From contig VBAR01000001.1 of the NCBI GenBank assembly GCA_005882315.1, positions 1,189,736 to 1,253,735 on the forward strand: a stretch of DNA of 64,000 nucleotides, in the 5' to 3' direction. The translations under genes were made by a program, and so were the position numbers. Below, one piece after another: positions 51,101-58,991 of this stretch. The DNA is from Bacteroidota bacterium. GTDB taxonomy: Bacteria > Bacteroidota > Bacteroidia > Chitinophagales > Chitinophagaceae. The first letter of the stretch is position 1. Each line of letters starts with the position of its first letter. The notes beneath the pieces were generated by a model. That model ran no database searches. It had not been told where the DNA came from and saw only the letters and a list, made by a program, of their open reading frames with translations.

Positions 51101-51609
51101 TTTGAACCACATAGTGCATAGTGCACATAAGGTGTTCACATAGCTTTTTATTCTTCTGGTAATACCGAAAATAAATTATTGACTAGTGTCTTTTGTCCTT
51201 CTTTGAAGATATTCAGGCAATGAAAATTAATCAGAATTCCTTTTGGCTTTTGAAGCATCTGCATATATGAAAGTAATACTGATTCATGGATTGGCAGGAA
51301 ACCTTCTTGTGCCTTTAGTTCAACACATAGAATATCTTCAACCAGCACATCCAGTCTTAGTTCTCCTTCCAGGTTCAATCCTTTATAATTAATAGGAACC
51401 CATAACTGGTTTCTGTATACGATTCCCTTCAATTTTAATTCATGCAAAAAGCATTTCTCATAAACACTTTCAAGTAACCCCGGTCCTAATTGTTTGTGTA
51501 CTTCAATTGCACAACCAATTACTTTATAAGTAAGCTCATTGAGATATTTCTTTGTAATAACCATATCCTATGTGACAACCTATGATTTCTATGTTCTATG
51601 TGGTTCAAA
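51101..51609. repeat. Inverted repeats flanking the GxxExxY gene
   Basis: TTTGAACCACATAG at 51101-51114 is the exact reverse complement of CTATGTGGTTCAAA at 51596-51609. A second inner pair, GGTGTTCACATAG near 51131-51143 and CTATGTGACAACC near 51568-51580, matches with two differences. CACATAG-like units recur several times on each side. The gene for a nuclease-like protein fits exactly between them, so the whole looks like a discrete cassette. Confidence 0.6.
51148..51564 (-). CDS. GxxExxY-family protein (PD-(D/E)XK-like)
   Basis: 138 residues. The naming motif is Gly29-Glu32-Tyr35 in LGPGLLESVYEKCF. Downstream LRLDVLVEDILCVELKAQEG gives the D...ExK arrangement of PD-(D/E)XK nuclease-like folds, and YMQMLQKPKGILINF ends the core. 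Biochemical role is unknown for this family. It is flanked by inverted repeats at 51101-51609 and convergent with the GlxA regulator, so it reads as a single-gene insert. Confidence 0.85.
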   Translation of the reverse strand: MVITKKYLNELTYKVIGCAIEVHKQLGPGLLESVYEKCFLHELKLKGIVYRNQLWVPINYKGLNLEGELRLDVLVEDILCVELKAQEGFLPIHESVLLSYMQMLQKPKGILINFHCLNIFKEGQKTLVNNLFSVLPEE

Positions 51610-51614
51610 ATTCT

Positions 51615-53597
51615 TTAAAACGACTTCTTCTTGATATACTTATCAAACCACGCATTATATCTTTCAAACCTGTCTTTCTGGTAAGATGGTAATGTAATAC
51701 CATGAAACTGGCCAGGATAAATGATCAACTCCGTCGGCACACCATTAATTTTTAAGGCTTGGTACATTTGTTCGCTGCCAACAGCAGGAACATTAAAATC
51801 CTTTTCACCAGCCATGAAAAGTGTTGGAGTTTTAATTCTATCAGCTTTGAAATAAGGATAAGAGAGTTTTATATATTTTTCAAGGTTATTGCCTTTCCAT
51901 GGCAGACCAATCTCGTTTTCAAACTGGGTGATATACTGATCAACACCCACCAATGATAACTGCAATGCGCTGCCGGCGCCGCTTGCTGCCGCTTTAAAAC
52001 GTGTATCGCTTGCAATGGTATAGTCAGTGGAAATTCCCCCATAGCTCCAGCCACCGATACCAAGATTATCTCCATCAATTACACCTGCTTTGGTTAAATG
52101 ATCGGCAGCCCCCAAAATATCCAGCACTTCTTTATTTCCCCAATCCGCTTCAATAGCCTTGCTGTATGCAATACCGCGGCCATTGCTGCCACGATAATTA
52201 ACACCAACAACAGCATAACCATTAGCCGCCAGCATTTGTCTTGTCAGATCAAAACTAAATTCATCCTGGCCTACAGGCCCGCCATGTATATAAAAGATAG
52301 CCGGCATTTTTTTACCATCACTACCCGGCGGAGTAAACAACAGGTTAGAAACTTTTGCTCCATCCTTGCTGGTAGAAACAACTTGTTGAACCGAAGCAAG
52401 ATTAACTGAATTAATAAATTCGTCCTGCACTTTTGTAAGCCGGCGCAGATTTCCATTCTCTAATGCATAAAATTCAGATGGCATTTGCGGGTCAGTCATC
52501 GTTGTCATCCAACTACCGTCAGGATGCAACTCCAATGAATTAAATACACGATCACCACCGATCACTTTATTCATTTTACCAGCAGCAGGATCATAAGTAG
52601 CTATATAGCGGCGGCAATCATCGCTTATCAACACTGCAATAGCATTACCTTCTTTATTCCATCGCGGATTACCAACAGGCCGGTCCAGTTCTTTGGATAA
52701 TAATTTTGGTTCGCCACCTTCTGCACCGATAGTGCAGAGAATGGGCTGATCATACATAATAAAATTTCCATCGGCTGTACTGCGCAGGTAGGCAATTGTT
52801 TTTCCATCAGGACTCCATTGCGGTGAATTATCCCGGCCCTTCCAGGTAGTAAGTTGTTTCATTTCAGCTCCCGGCTTTGCATCAATCACAAAGATGTCAG
52901 CATTCTCATTTTTATCAGGGTCTTCAGTACGGTTGCTTACAAAAGCGATCTTTGATCCATCGGGGCTCCATTGAATACCCCCCTCATCATATTTACCACG
53001 GGTCAATGTATCGAGTTTCTTTTCTTTTACATCAAACAAATAGATATGCGTTTTTTGTTTGCTGTATAAATAACCGGAAACATCCTGTTTGAAATGCTGG
53101 CGATCTATTACCCATGGTTTGCTCTTTGCTTCTTTGCTTGTATCTGCCGGGTCACGGAGTAATAATGCAACTGTTTTACTGTTAGGACTCCATGAATAAT
53201 CATTGAGTTCACCTTTTACGTCAGTGAGTTTGATAGCTTCACCACCCATGCGGTTGAGTAAATGGATCTGGCTGCTGCCACCGGTACGGGAAGCAACAAA
53301 TGAAATATATTTTCCATCGGGGCTCCATTTGGCATTGCTTTCACCATCGGGACTATTGGTAAGCTGTATATTTTCATTGCCATCCCAACTCATCATCCAC
53401 AGATCGGTGTTGCGGTTGTTCTTGGCAGAATCAGTTGTTGTGAGTATATATACAAACCACTTACCATCGGGTGATATCAAACCACCGCCAGTGCTTTTAA
53501 TTTTATAAATATCATTCGGTGTTAAATTTCTTTTTTGTGCAGTTGCTGAAACAGCAAACAATACAAAAACAATAGCAGGCAGTAATTTTTTATACAT
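51615..53597 (-). CDS. S9-family prolyl-oligopeptidase-like peptidase
   Basis: 660 residues from the ATG at 53595-53597, which begins a signal peptide (MYKKLLPAIVFVLFAVSATAQ); an upstream ATG at 53660 would displace it. N-terminal beta-propeller with repeated WSPDGK strands (four or more WSPDG motifs), then an alpha/beta hydrolase domain with nucleophile Ser in GGWSYGGIS, Asp in GEKDFNVP and His in GQFHGITLP. Periplasmic acylaminoacyl or dipeptidyl peptidase. Ends just beside the GxxExxY cassette. Confidence 0.9.
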   Translation of the reverse strand: MYKKLLPAIVFVLFAVSATAQKRNLTPNDIYKIKSTGGGLISPDGKWFVYILTTTDSAKNNRNTDLWMMSWDGNENIQLTNSPDGESNAKWSPDGKYISFVASRTGGSSQIHLLNRMGGEAIKLTDVKGELNDYSWSPNSKTVALLLRDPADTSKEAKSKPWVIDRQHFKQDVSGYLYSKQKTHIYLFDVKEKKLDTLTRGKYDEGGIQWSPDGSKIAFVSNRTEDPDKNENADIFVIDAKPGAEMKQLTTWKGRDNSPQWSPDGKTIAYLRSTADGNFIMYDQPILCTIGAEGGEPKLLSKELDRPVGNPRWNKEGNAIAVLISDDCRRYIATYDPAAGKMNKVIGGDRVFNSLELHPDGSWMTTMTDPQMPSEFYALENGNLRRLTKVQDEFINSVNLASVQQVVSTSKDGAKVSNLLFTPPGSDGKKMPAIFYIHGGPVGQDEFSFDLTRQMLAANGYAVVGVNYRGSNGRGIAYSKAIEADWGNKEVLDILGAADHLTKAGVIDGDNLGIGGWSYGGISTDYTIASDTRFKAAASGAGSALQLSLVGVDQYITQFENEIGLPWKGNNLEKYIKLSYPYFKADRIKTPTLFMAGEKDFNVPAVGSEQMYQALKINGVPTELIIYPGQFHGITLPSYQKDRFERYNAWFDKYIKKKSF

Positions 53598-53740
53598 AGT
53601 GGAAGTTTTGGATACCGAATATAAGAAATCAGATTGAGGCTTTGTGCAGTCTTGTAGCAAAATGCGGTTGATTTGAAAATGTATTATACTAAAACGCCTG
53701 TGAGACTAAAGACCCGCTACTAACACTATATTGAGCGGAA

Positions 53741-55180
53741 TTAAATTTCGTATGGCCTTATGTAGAATATTAGCGAATCCCAATTTTCATCATCCAAACT
53801 TATGCTTTCCCATTCATTTCCTGTGTCAAATTCAAGCTCACAATACTCATCATAGCAAACTTCGTCATTAAAAATTCTCAACATAGCAATAACCGCCATT
53901 GGATATAAAACCATCTCGTCAAAATCGTATGCTAATTCGATGATGTTTCCAGCATCATTGTATAGCTTAACGAATGATTTAAACATTCTCCACGACTGTT
54001 CCTTACTTTTATCCAGATGGTCAGTATGTCCGATTTCTTTTTTTATTCTTTTGTAAAGTCTTTCCCAATAACGTTCCCATTCATTTTGCATTATCGGGAT
54101 GAATTTTGATTTTTCTATACCTGCATCTACATATATTTCACCCCAAATACGTTCGTTGGTTTGAGTGTATATCTCACTGTAACTGTCATTCTCAATGTAA
54201 TTTTTTAATTCTTCTCTAAGGCTTTGATAAGTACTCATTTCAAAAATTTCTTTTTTTGTTTTGAAATGAATTATTGGCCCTAGAGCCTGTACGGCATATT
54301 GTTCCTTTTTTAGTTTACTATACAATTCAAATGCCTTTAAAAACTCTGTGTATTTAGGTATATTGTTTTCTTTGTTATCGTAATTAAACATAAACTCTGC
54401 GATATTCTCAATCTTTCCATTAATAATGAGCCTTATGTCTTTAATTAACTTTTTGAAGGACTGCTTGTTCTTACTTGTTGTGTCAAATTGTGTTCGTATG
54501 TATTTATCAAAATCAATAATGGAATAATGATATGCGTTTTCCCATGTTAAAAACGATTTTTTAGAATCCCACTCTTTCTTCTTTGGTTTATAGCCTAAAT
54601 CTATTGAAACACTTTCATTCTTGTGTTTAAGGAATAAATGAAGATTATTATTAACTCTGGAGTTTAAATAAAAATTTAGAGTTAAGTCATCTTTGCTTTG
54701 CTGACCTGGATTTGGGCTAAAGTCTGTTGATATATTAGAGTGTTTGTCGTCATATAGGATTTCCAAAATTTTCTTTTTTGAATCTTCATTCAAAATATTG
54801 TGAAAAGGGATGTCAAGTTTCCAATTTTTGCGAATTTTCGAAATATACTCTTGAGTATAATGTTGCCAGTAAATTCTCTCAGATGTTGGATCCTGTAGAA
54901 TTATGAATAAGGGATGATTTTCACTGATTGCATTCCAGTATAAATAATGTCTTTCAGAAAAGTAGAATGTGAGATAATTTTTCTTTTTATGAAAGTTACT
55001 TTCACCGCCTTTTATTTGTAATGCAAATATTTTTACTTTTCTATTTGCATCTATTGGAGTTTCTACAAGTGCATCAACTCCTAAATCTACAATCGGTTGT
55101 TCACGAAAAATCCACCCATATTGGGTAAAGAGTTTTGCTGTATCATATATGGCTGTTCTTTCAGTCCTAAAATGGTTCAC
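53741..55180 (-). CDS. DUF4365 protein with arm-DNA-binding-like segment, candidate defence nuclease
   Basis: 479 residues. The first 135 fit DUF4365, a PD-(D/E)XK-like domain: Asp36 in DLGVDALVE and Gln55/Lys57 in FALQIKGG form the D...QxK version of the catalytic core, followed by HYLYWNAISENHPLFII. Residues about 168-225 read FYLNSRVNNNLHLFL ... VSIDLGYKPKKKEWDSKK, very like the arm DNA-binding domain of Bacteroidota tyrosine integrases (short beta sheet ending KPKEWD). A helical C-terminal part of about 230 residues follows, with an acidic tail. No integrase catalytic residues appear. It looks AT-rich and stands alone, typical of acquired genes. DUF4365 is firm; the arm-like part is by pattern only. 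Confidence 0.72.
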   Translation of the reverse strand: MNHFRTERTAIYDTAKLFTQYGWIFREQPIVDLGVDALVETPIDANRKVKIFALQIKGGESNFHKKKNYLTFYFSERHYLYWNAISENHPLFIILQDPTSERIYWQHYTQEYISKIRKNWKLDIPFHNILNEDSKKKILEILYDDKHSNISTDFSPNPGQQSKDDLTLNFYLNSRVNNNLHLFLKHKNESVSIDLGYKPKKKEWDSKKSFLTWENAYHYSIIDFDKYIRTQFDTTSKNKQSFKKLIKDIRLIINGKIENIAEFMFNYDNKENNIPKYTEFLKAFELYSKLKKEQYAVQALGPIIHFKTKKEIFEMSTYQSLREELKNYIENDSYSEIYTQTNERIWGEIYVDAGIEKSKFIPIMQNEWERYWERLYKRIKKEIGHTDHLDKSKEQSWRMFKSFVKLYNDAGNIIELAYDFDEMVLYPMAVIAMLRIFNDEVCYDEYCELEFDTGNEWESISLDDENWDSLIFYIRPYEI

Positions 55181-55312
55181 AATGTCTGCTTATATGAAGT
55201 TGTGATATATAAATTAAAATACTATCGCAGGTTTAAAAGCGAGAAATAAATCAAAACGGCTTACTATACTGCGCCGGCTGATTAGGCTTCGGCAATGTTT
55301 TTAAATCCGGGT

Positions 55313-56386
55313 TTATAACTTCTCATACAACCCCCTTAGCTTCTCTCTTGTCATTATCTTCTCCCAATCTTTTCCCAATGCATTTTCCCAAAGGGGTTTC
55401 ATGCCCATGCTTACGTTTATCATTTTTTCAAAATCATCCTCACTTAATCCTTTGCAAATACCGGTTGGTATATCAATCCTATTTTTTTCTACCATGTGTT
55501 TAAATTCTTTTACACCGGCAGGGTAATATTCTTCAAGATGGTTCATCACAATACAATTGCCAATACCATGTTTAGTACCCAGTAAATAGCTAAGCCCATA
55601 ACTCACCGCATGTGCAACACCTACCTGTGAGTAGGCAATGCTCATTCCGCCTGCATAACTAGCCATCATCAGTTTTTCATCACACTCTTCATCCCAACCA
55701 TCCTTATTTACAAATACATCGCGACATAACTGTAATGCTTTTTCACCATAACTTTTGCTAAACTCATTTAAGTATGTTCCTTCCAAACTTTCAATACAAT
55801 GGATATAACAATCCATGCCGGTATAGAATCGTTGATTGGCTGGAGCATTTGCGGTTAACTCCGGATCTAAAACAATTTGATCAAAAGGAGTAAAGTCAGA
55901 ATTCATTCCCAGTTTTTTTGTCGGACCCGTTAGTACAGTTGTTCTTGACACTTCTGCACCAGTACCGCTTAAGGTTGGAATGCCTGCTTTATATACACCC
56001 GGTTTTTTTACAAGATCCCATCCCTGGTAATCGGCGCTGCTGCCCGGGTTATTCATCATCAGCGAAACTGCTTTTGCCAGATCCAATGTACTGCCGCCAC
56101 CAATACCAATCACACCACTTACCGTTCCGAATTCTTCTTTGAGTTGTTTTGCCAGCGAATCAACATAAGTTGTCTTTGGTTCATAGGTCACATCTGCAAA
56201 AATGATCTTATCGTTTCCTCTCATGGGTACACGGCTTACCAGCGGCTGGTCTTCAAAATAATGATCTAATAAAAAAATCATTGGCATACCATCCTTTCGT
56301 TGCGGCGCAAGAATTTCATCCAGTTGGTTAAAACTTCCGCGGCCATACACTACATAGCCCACTATTTTTAAATTGCGAAACTTCAT
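55313..56386 (-). CDS. kdnB: Iron-containing alcohol dehydrogenase, KdnB-like (Kdo 8-oxidase)
   Basis: 357 residues from the ATG at 56384-56386 (MKFRNLKIVGYVVYGRGSFN). Iron-ADH landmarks: GVIGIGGGSTLDLAKAV (NAD-binding), TLSGTGAEVSRTTVL, and metal ligands in GMDCYIHCIES, GVAHAVSYGL and GTKHGIGNC. The RGSFNQLDEIL start and the nearby kdsB suggest 3-deoxy-manno-octulosonate 8-oxidase, which with the aminotransferase KdnA makes 8-amino-Kdo for lipid A inner core. No kdnA is in the window, so the substrate call is moderate; the dehydrogenase family is certain. Confidence 0.62.
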   Translation of the reverse strand: MKFRNLKIVGYVVYGRGSFNQLDEILAPQRKDGMPMIFLLDHYFEDQPLVSRVPMRGNDKIIFADVTYEPKTTYVDSLAKQLKEEFGTVSGVIGIGGGSTLDLAKAVSLMMNNPGSSADYQGWDLVKKPGVYKAGIPTLSGTGAEVSRTTVLTGPTKKLGMNSDFTPFDQIVLDPELTANAPANQRFYTGMDCYIHCIESLEGTYLNEFSKSYGEKALQLCRDVFVNKDGWDEECDEKLMMASYAGGMSIAYSQVGVAHAVSYGLSYLLGTKHGIGNCIVMNHLEEYYPAGVKEFKHMVEKNRIDIPTGICKGLSEDDFEKMINVSMGMKPLWENALGKDWEKIMTREKLRGLYEKL

Positions 56387-56472
56387 GCGAATTATTTGTG
56401 CTGCGAAAATACAGGAATGCATGCATCTGCCGAAGCAAGCGATACAAATGGGAGGAATACATCAATCTATTA

Positions 56473-56620
56473 GAGTCTTGTCATGTCGAGCCCTAAGTCC
56501 TTGTATGTTCGGGCATAAAACTTTAAGGCGAGACATCTCAGAGGTCGGGATCTCTGAGATGTCTCGCATACAATCCTCATTTCGATATTGAACTATTTAC
56601 GGCTCGACATGACAAGACTC
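56473..56620. repeat. Palindromic intergenic repeat, copy 2
   Basis: 148 bp with perfect 20-bp terminal inverted repeats: GAGTCTTGTCATGTCGAGCC (56473-56492) and its complement at 56601-56620. The core hairpin at 56528-56567 has 16-bp perfect arms (GCGAGACATCTCAGAG) around an 8-base loop. Related to the copy at 23713-23875. It separates the KdnB-like gene from the GH32 gene and holds no ORF. Confidence 0.78.
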
Positions 56621-56692
56621 GGGAAATGGCTAGGGAGAATAGAATCGAACAGCAAAATAAATAAACAGGTGGCATCTATTGATGAAAAATAA

Positions 56693-58177
56693 TTACCAGG
56701 TCGATTTCATTTTATAAATAGTACAGGAAACCATTGTAGCGTAAACATTATCGCTGAACAATTCAATCTCCGAATCATACTCATCCGGGAAAAGCTGGGC
56801 GGTGAAAACCCGTTTGCCGCCATTTACAAATACTTCAACAATGCTGTTGTCAAAAAATACTTGTAAGCGAAGGTTGCCAGATAATATATAGGGTGTTTCA
56901 TACCGGCTCTGTTTTTCAAAATTCTTATTAAACGATTGCTTCGCTGTTTTGCTTCTGTCGATATAAAGAATTTTTTTTTCTGTATCATAGCCGATCTCTA
57001 AAAAATGATCATTGCCAATTGCAATTCTTACACCGGTAATGGAACCTGCATTGGGTTTTATTTCAACATCAATTTCACATTGTTGTGTTTCTTCCGGCAG
57101 GCTGATATATTTTTCAATGATCCTGTTCTTACCTGAGTATGCAAGCTGACGTAAAGAGTTTATTTTCTCAACCGGCTTTTGGATCAAGATCCATTCGCCA
57201 CCAATTTTCTTTACACTTAAGGTTCTTGGTATTGACATAGCTCCTTTCCATGGCGATGTAGGAATAGCATTTGCATAATTCCAGTTATTGATCCAGCCGA
57301 TACTTACAGGCTTATGATTGTTGGGCAACTGTCCGTAACAAATAGCCGCATAATAATCCGGACCATAATCAGGGCGATAAATTTTATCTGCAGGATTTTC
57401 ATTTACAAACTTTACACCGTCAAACTCACCAACGAAATATTGCATCGTACCGTTCATTGACATTTGCAATAACCATTTCTTTTTGCCCGGTTGTCCTTCA
57501 ATCGGGATCTGCGTTAGATCAGGACATTCCCATACGCCACTCGTATCGCCGGCAGGCCCAAACTCACTCAGCAATTTCCATTCGGTTAAATTTTTTGAAG
57601 AATAAAACTGAACGACGTGTATATCAGATAGCATCAGTGCCATTACCCAATATTTTTTTTGAGTATACCAGAAGACCTTTGGATCACGGAAATCTTTTTT
57701 ATTTAGATCCAGTATGGGGTTCTTATTATATTTTGTCCATGTAAGCCCATCATCCAGACTATAAGCAAGATGTTGCGATTGATTAACACCTTCAATATGC
57801 CCGGTATAAATTGCTACCATAGGAACCTTTCCATTTTTACCAAAACCACTTGTATTATTTTTATCGACCACACAGGTTCCGGAAAAAATCATGATGCCAT
57901 TTTCCTCAGGTATAGCAACTGGTAAATGTTTCCAATGAATCAGATCTTTACTTGTTGCATGTCCCCAGCTCATATGTCCCCAAATATTTCCAAAAGGATT
58001 ATGCTGGTAAAATAGATGGTATTGTCCATTATGATAAACCAAACCATTCGGATCATTGATCCAATTTTTTTCAGGAGAGAAATGGAATTGTGGACGGTAT
58101 TGTTCTTTGTAAAGTGGTTCCTGCGAAAACGATTTTGCAGTAATTAATAGAAACAGAATAAAAAGAAGTTGTTTCAT
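56693..58177 (-). CDS. GH32 fructosidase (levanase/invertase type)
   Basis: 494 residues with signal peptide MKQLLFILFLLITAKSFSQ. The GH32 five-bladed propeller has the nucleophile Asp42 in WINDPNG, the transition-state stabiliser in FRDPKVFW and the acid/base Glu in GVWECPDL; a C-terminal beta sandwich follows (about 350-494, with VEVFVNGGKRVFTAQ). Hydrolyses fructose polymers or sucrose outside the cytoplasm. It starts 9 nt after the kdsB stop, an odd operon partner for an endotoxin gene, and no fructose transporter is near. Confidence 0.9.
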   Translation of the reverse strand: MKQLLFILFLLITAKSFSQEPLYKEQYRPQFHFSPEKNWINDPNGLVYHNGQYHLFYQHNPFGNIWGHMSWGHATSKDLIHWKHLPVAIPEENGIMIFSGTCVVDKNNTSGFGKNGKVPMVAIYTGHIEGVNQSQHLAYSLDDGLTWTKYNKNPILDLNKKDFRDPKVFWYTQKKYWVMALMLSDIHVVQFYSSKNLTEWKLLSEFGPAGDTSGVWECPDLTQIPIEGQPGKKKWLLQMSMNGTMQYFVGEFDGVKFVNENPADKIYRPDYGPDYYAAICYGQLPNNHKPVSIGWINNWNYANAIPTSPWKGAMSIPRTLSVKKIGGEWILIQKPVEKINSLRQLAYSGKNRIIEKYISLPEETQQCEIDVEIKPNAGSITGVRIAIGNDHFLEIGYDTEKKILYIDRSKTAKQSFNKNFEKQSRYETPYILSGNLRLQVFFDNSIVEVFVNGGKRVFTAQLFPDEYDSEIELFSDNVYATMVSCTIYKMKSTW

Positions 58178-58186
58178 TTTGAAAGT

Positions 58187-58912
58187 TTATAAAAGCTTTG
58201 CCGCCTTAATTAAATCTTCGGGTGTATCAATCTCTACTCCCATATATTCAGTGATCACCATTTTTAACGGTACACCATTTTCAAGATAACGTAGACATTC
58301 AATTTTTTCTGCGGCTTCCAACGGTGTCATTTGCCAGTTGGTAAAATTGATCAAAGCTTCTTTGCGAAAAGCATATACACCGACATGTTCATAATATGTA
58401 ACGGGAATATTTTTATCTCTTGGGTAAGGAATTATACTTCGTGAAAAGAAAAGAGAGTTCATGTTTTTATCAACCGCTACTTTCACATAGTTAGGGTCGT
58501 TGATTGATCTTTCATCTTTCAACACCTGCATCAGCGAAGCTACCTGTACTTTTTTCCCTTCTTCACCTTCAAAAACTTTCAACAATTTTTCAAGCGGTTC
58601 TTTTTTTACAAACGGTTCATCACCCTGTACGTTTACTATAATATCAACATTCAAATCAGCAACAGCTTCTGCAATGCGGTCGCTTCCGCTTTCATGCTGC
58701 TTTTTACTCATCATCGCTTTGCCGCCATTTGTTGTGATCGAATCAAAAATAATTTTACTGTCAGTCACAACGATCACTTCATCAAACAAGCCGGTGGCAA
58801 TAGTATTATCATAAGTATGAAGGATAACGGGTTTATCGCCCAGCATTTGCATGAGCTTGCCCGGGAAACGGGTGGCAGCATAACGGGCAGGTATGAATGC
58901 TGTAATTTTCAT
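58187..58912 (-). CDS. kdsB: CMP-Kdo synthetase KdsB
   Basis: Activates 3-deoxy-manno-octulosonate (or its 8-amino form) with CTP for lipopolysaccharide inner core. 241 residues: MKITAFIPARYAATRFPGKLM (CTP-binding), EVIVVTDSKII, ESGSDRIAEAV, NVQGDEPFV and YEHVGVYAFRKEAL, all KdsB signatures. First gene of a unit that continues into GH32. Because a KdnB-like gene lies nearby, the substrate may be 8-amino-Kdo; that is inference. Confidence 0.92.
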   Translation of the reverse strand: MKITAFIPARYAATRFPGKLMQMLGDKPVILHTYDNTIATGLFDEVIVVTDSKIIFDSITTNGGKAMMSKKQHESGSDRIAEAVADLNVDIIVNVQGDEPFVKKEPLEKLLKVFEGEEGKKVQVASLMQVLKDERSINDPNYVKVAVDKNMNSLFFSRSIIPYPRDKNIPVTYYEHVGVYAFRKEALINFTNWQMTPLEAAEKIECLRYLENGVPLKMVITEYMGVEIDTPEDLIKAAKLL

Positions 58913-58991
58913 TAAGCGAATATATGTTTTACTGGATTATTGCTTGTGTGTTCGCTATTGTGCATCGCAGGGGTTATTTTTACAGACCGAG

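Noticed and set aside
53741-55180. The DUF4365 gene as a degraded phage integrase
   Set aside because: The arm-like segment is present, but there is no core-binding or R-H-R-Y catalytic region and the frame is intact with a complete N-terminal DUF4365 domain.
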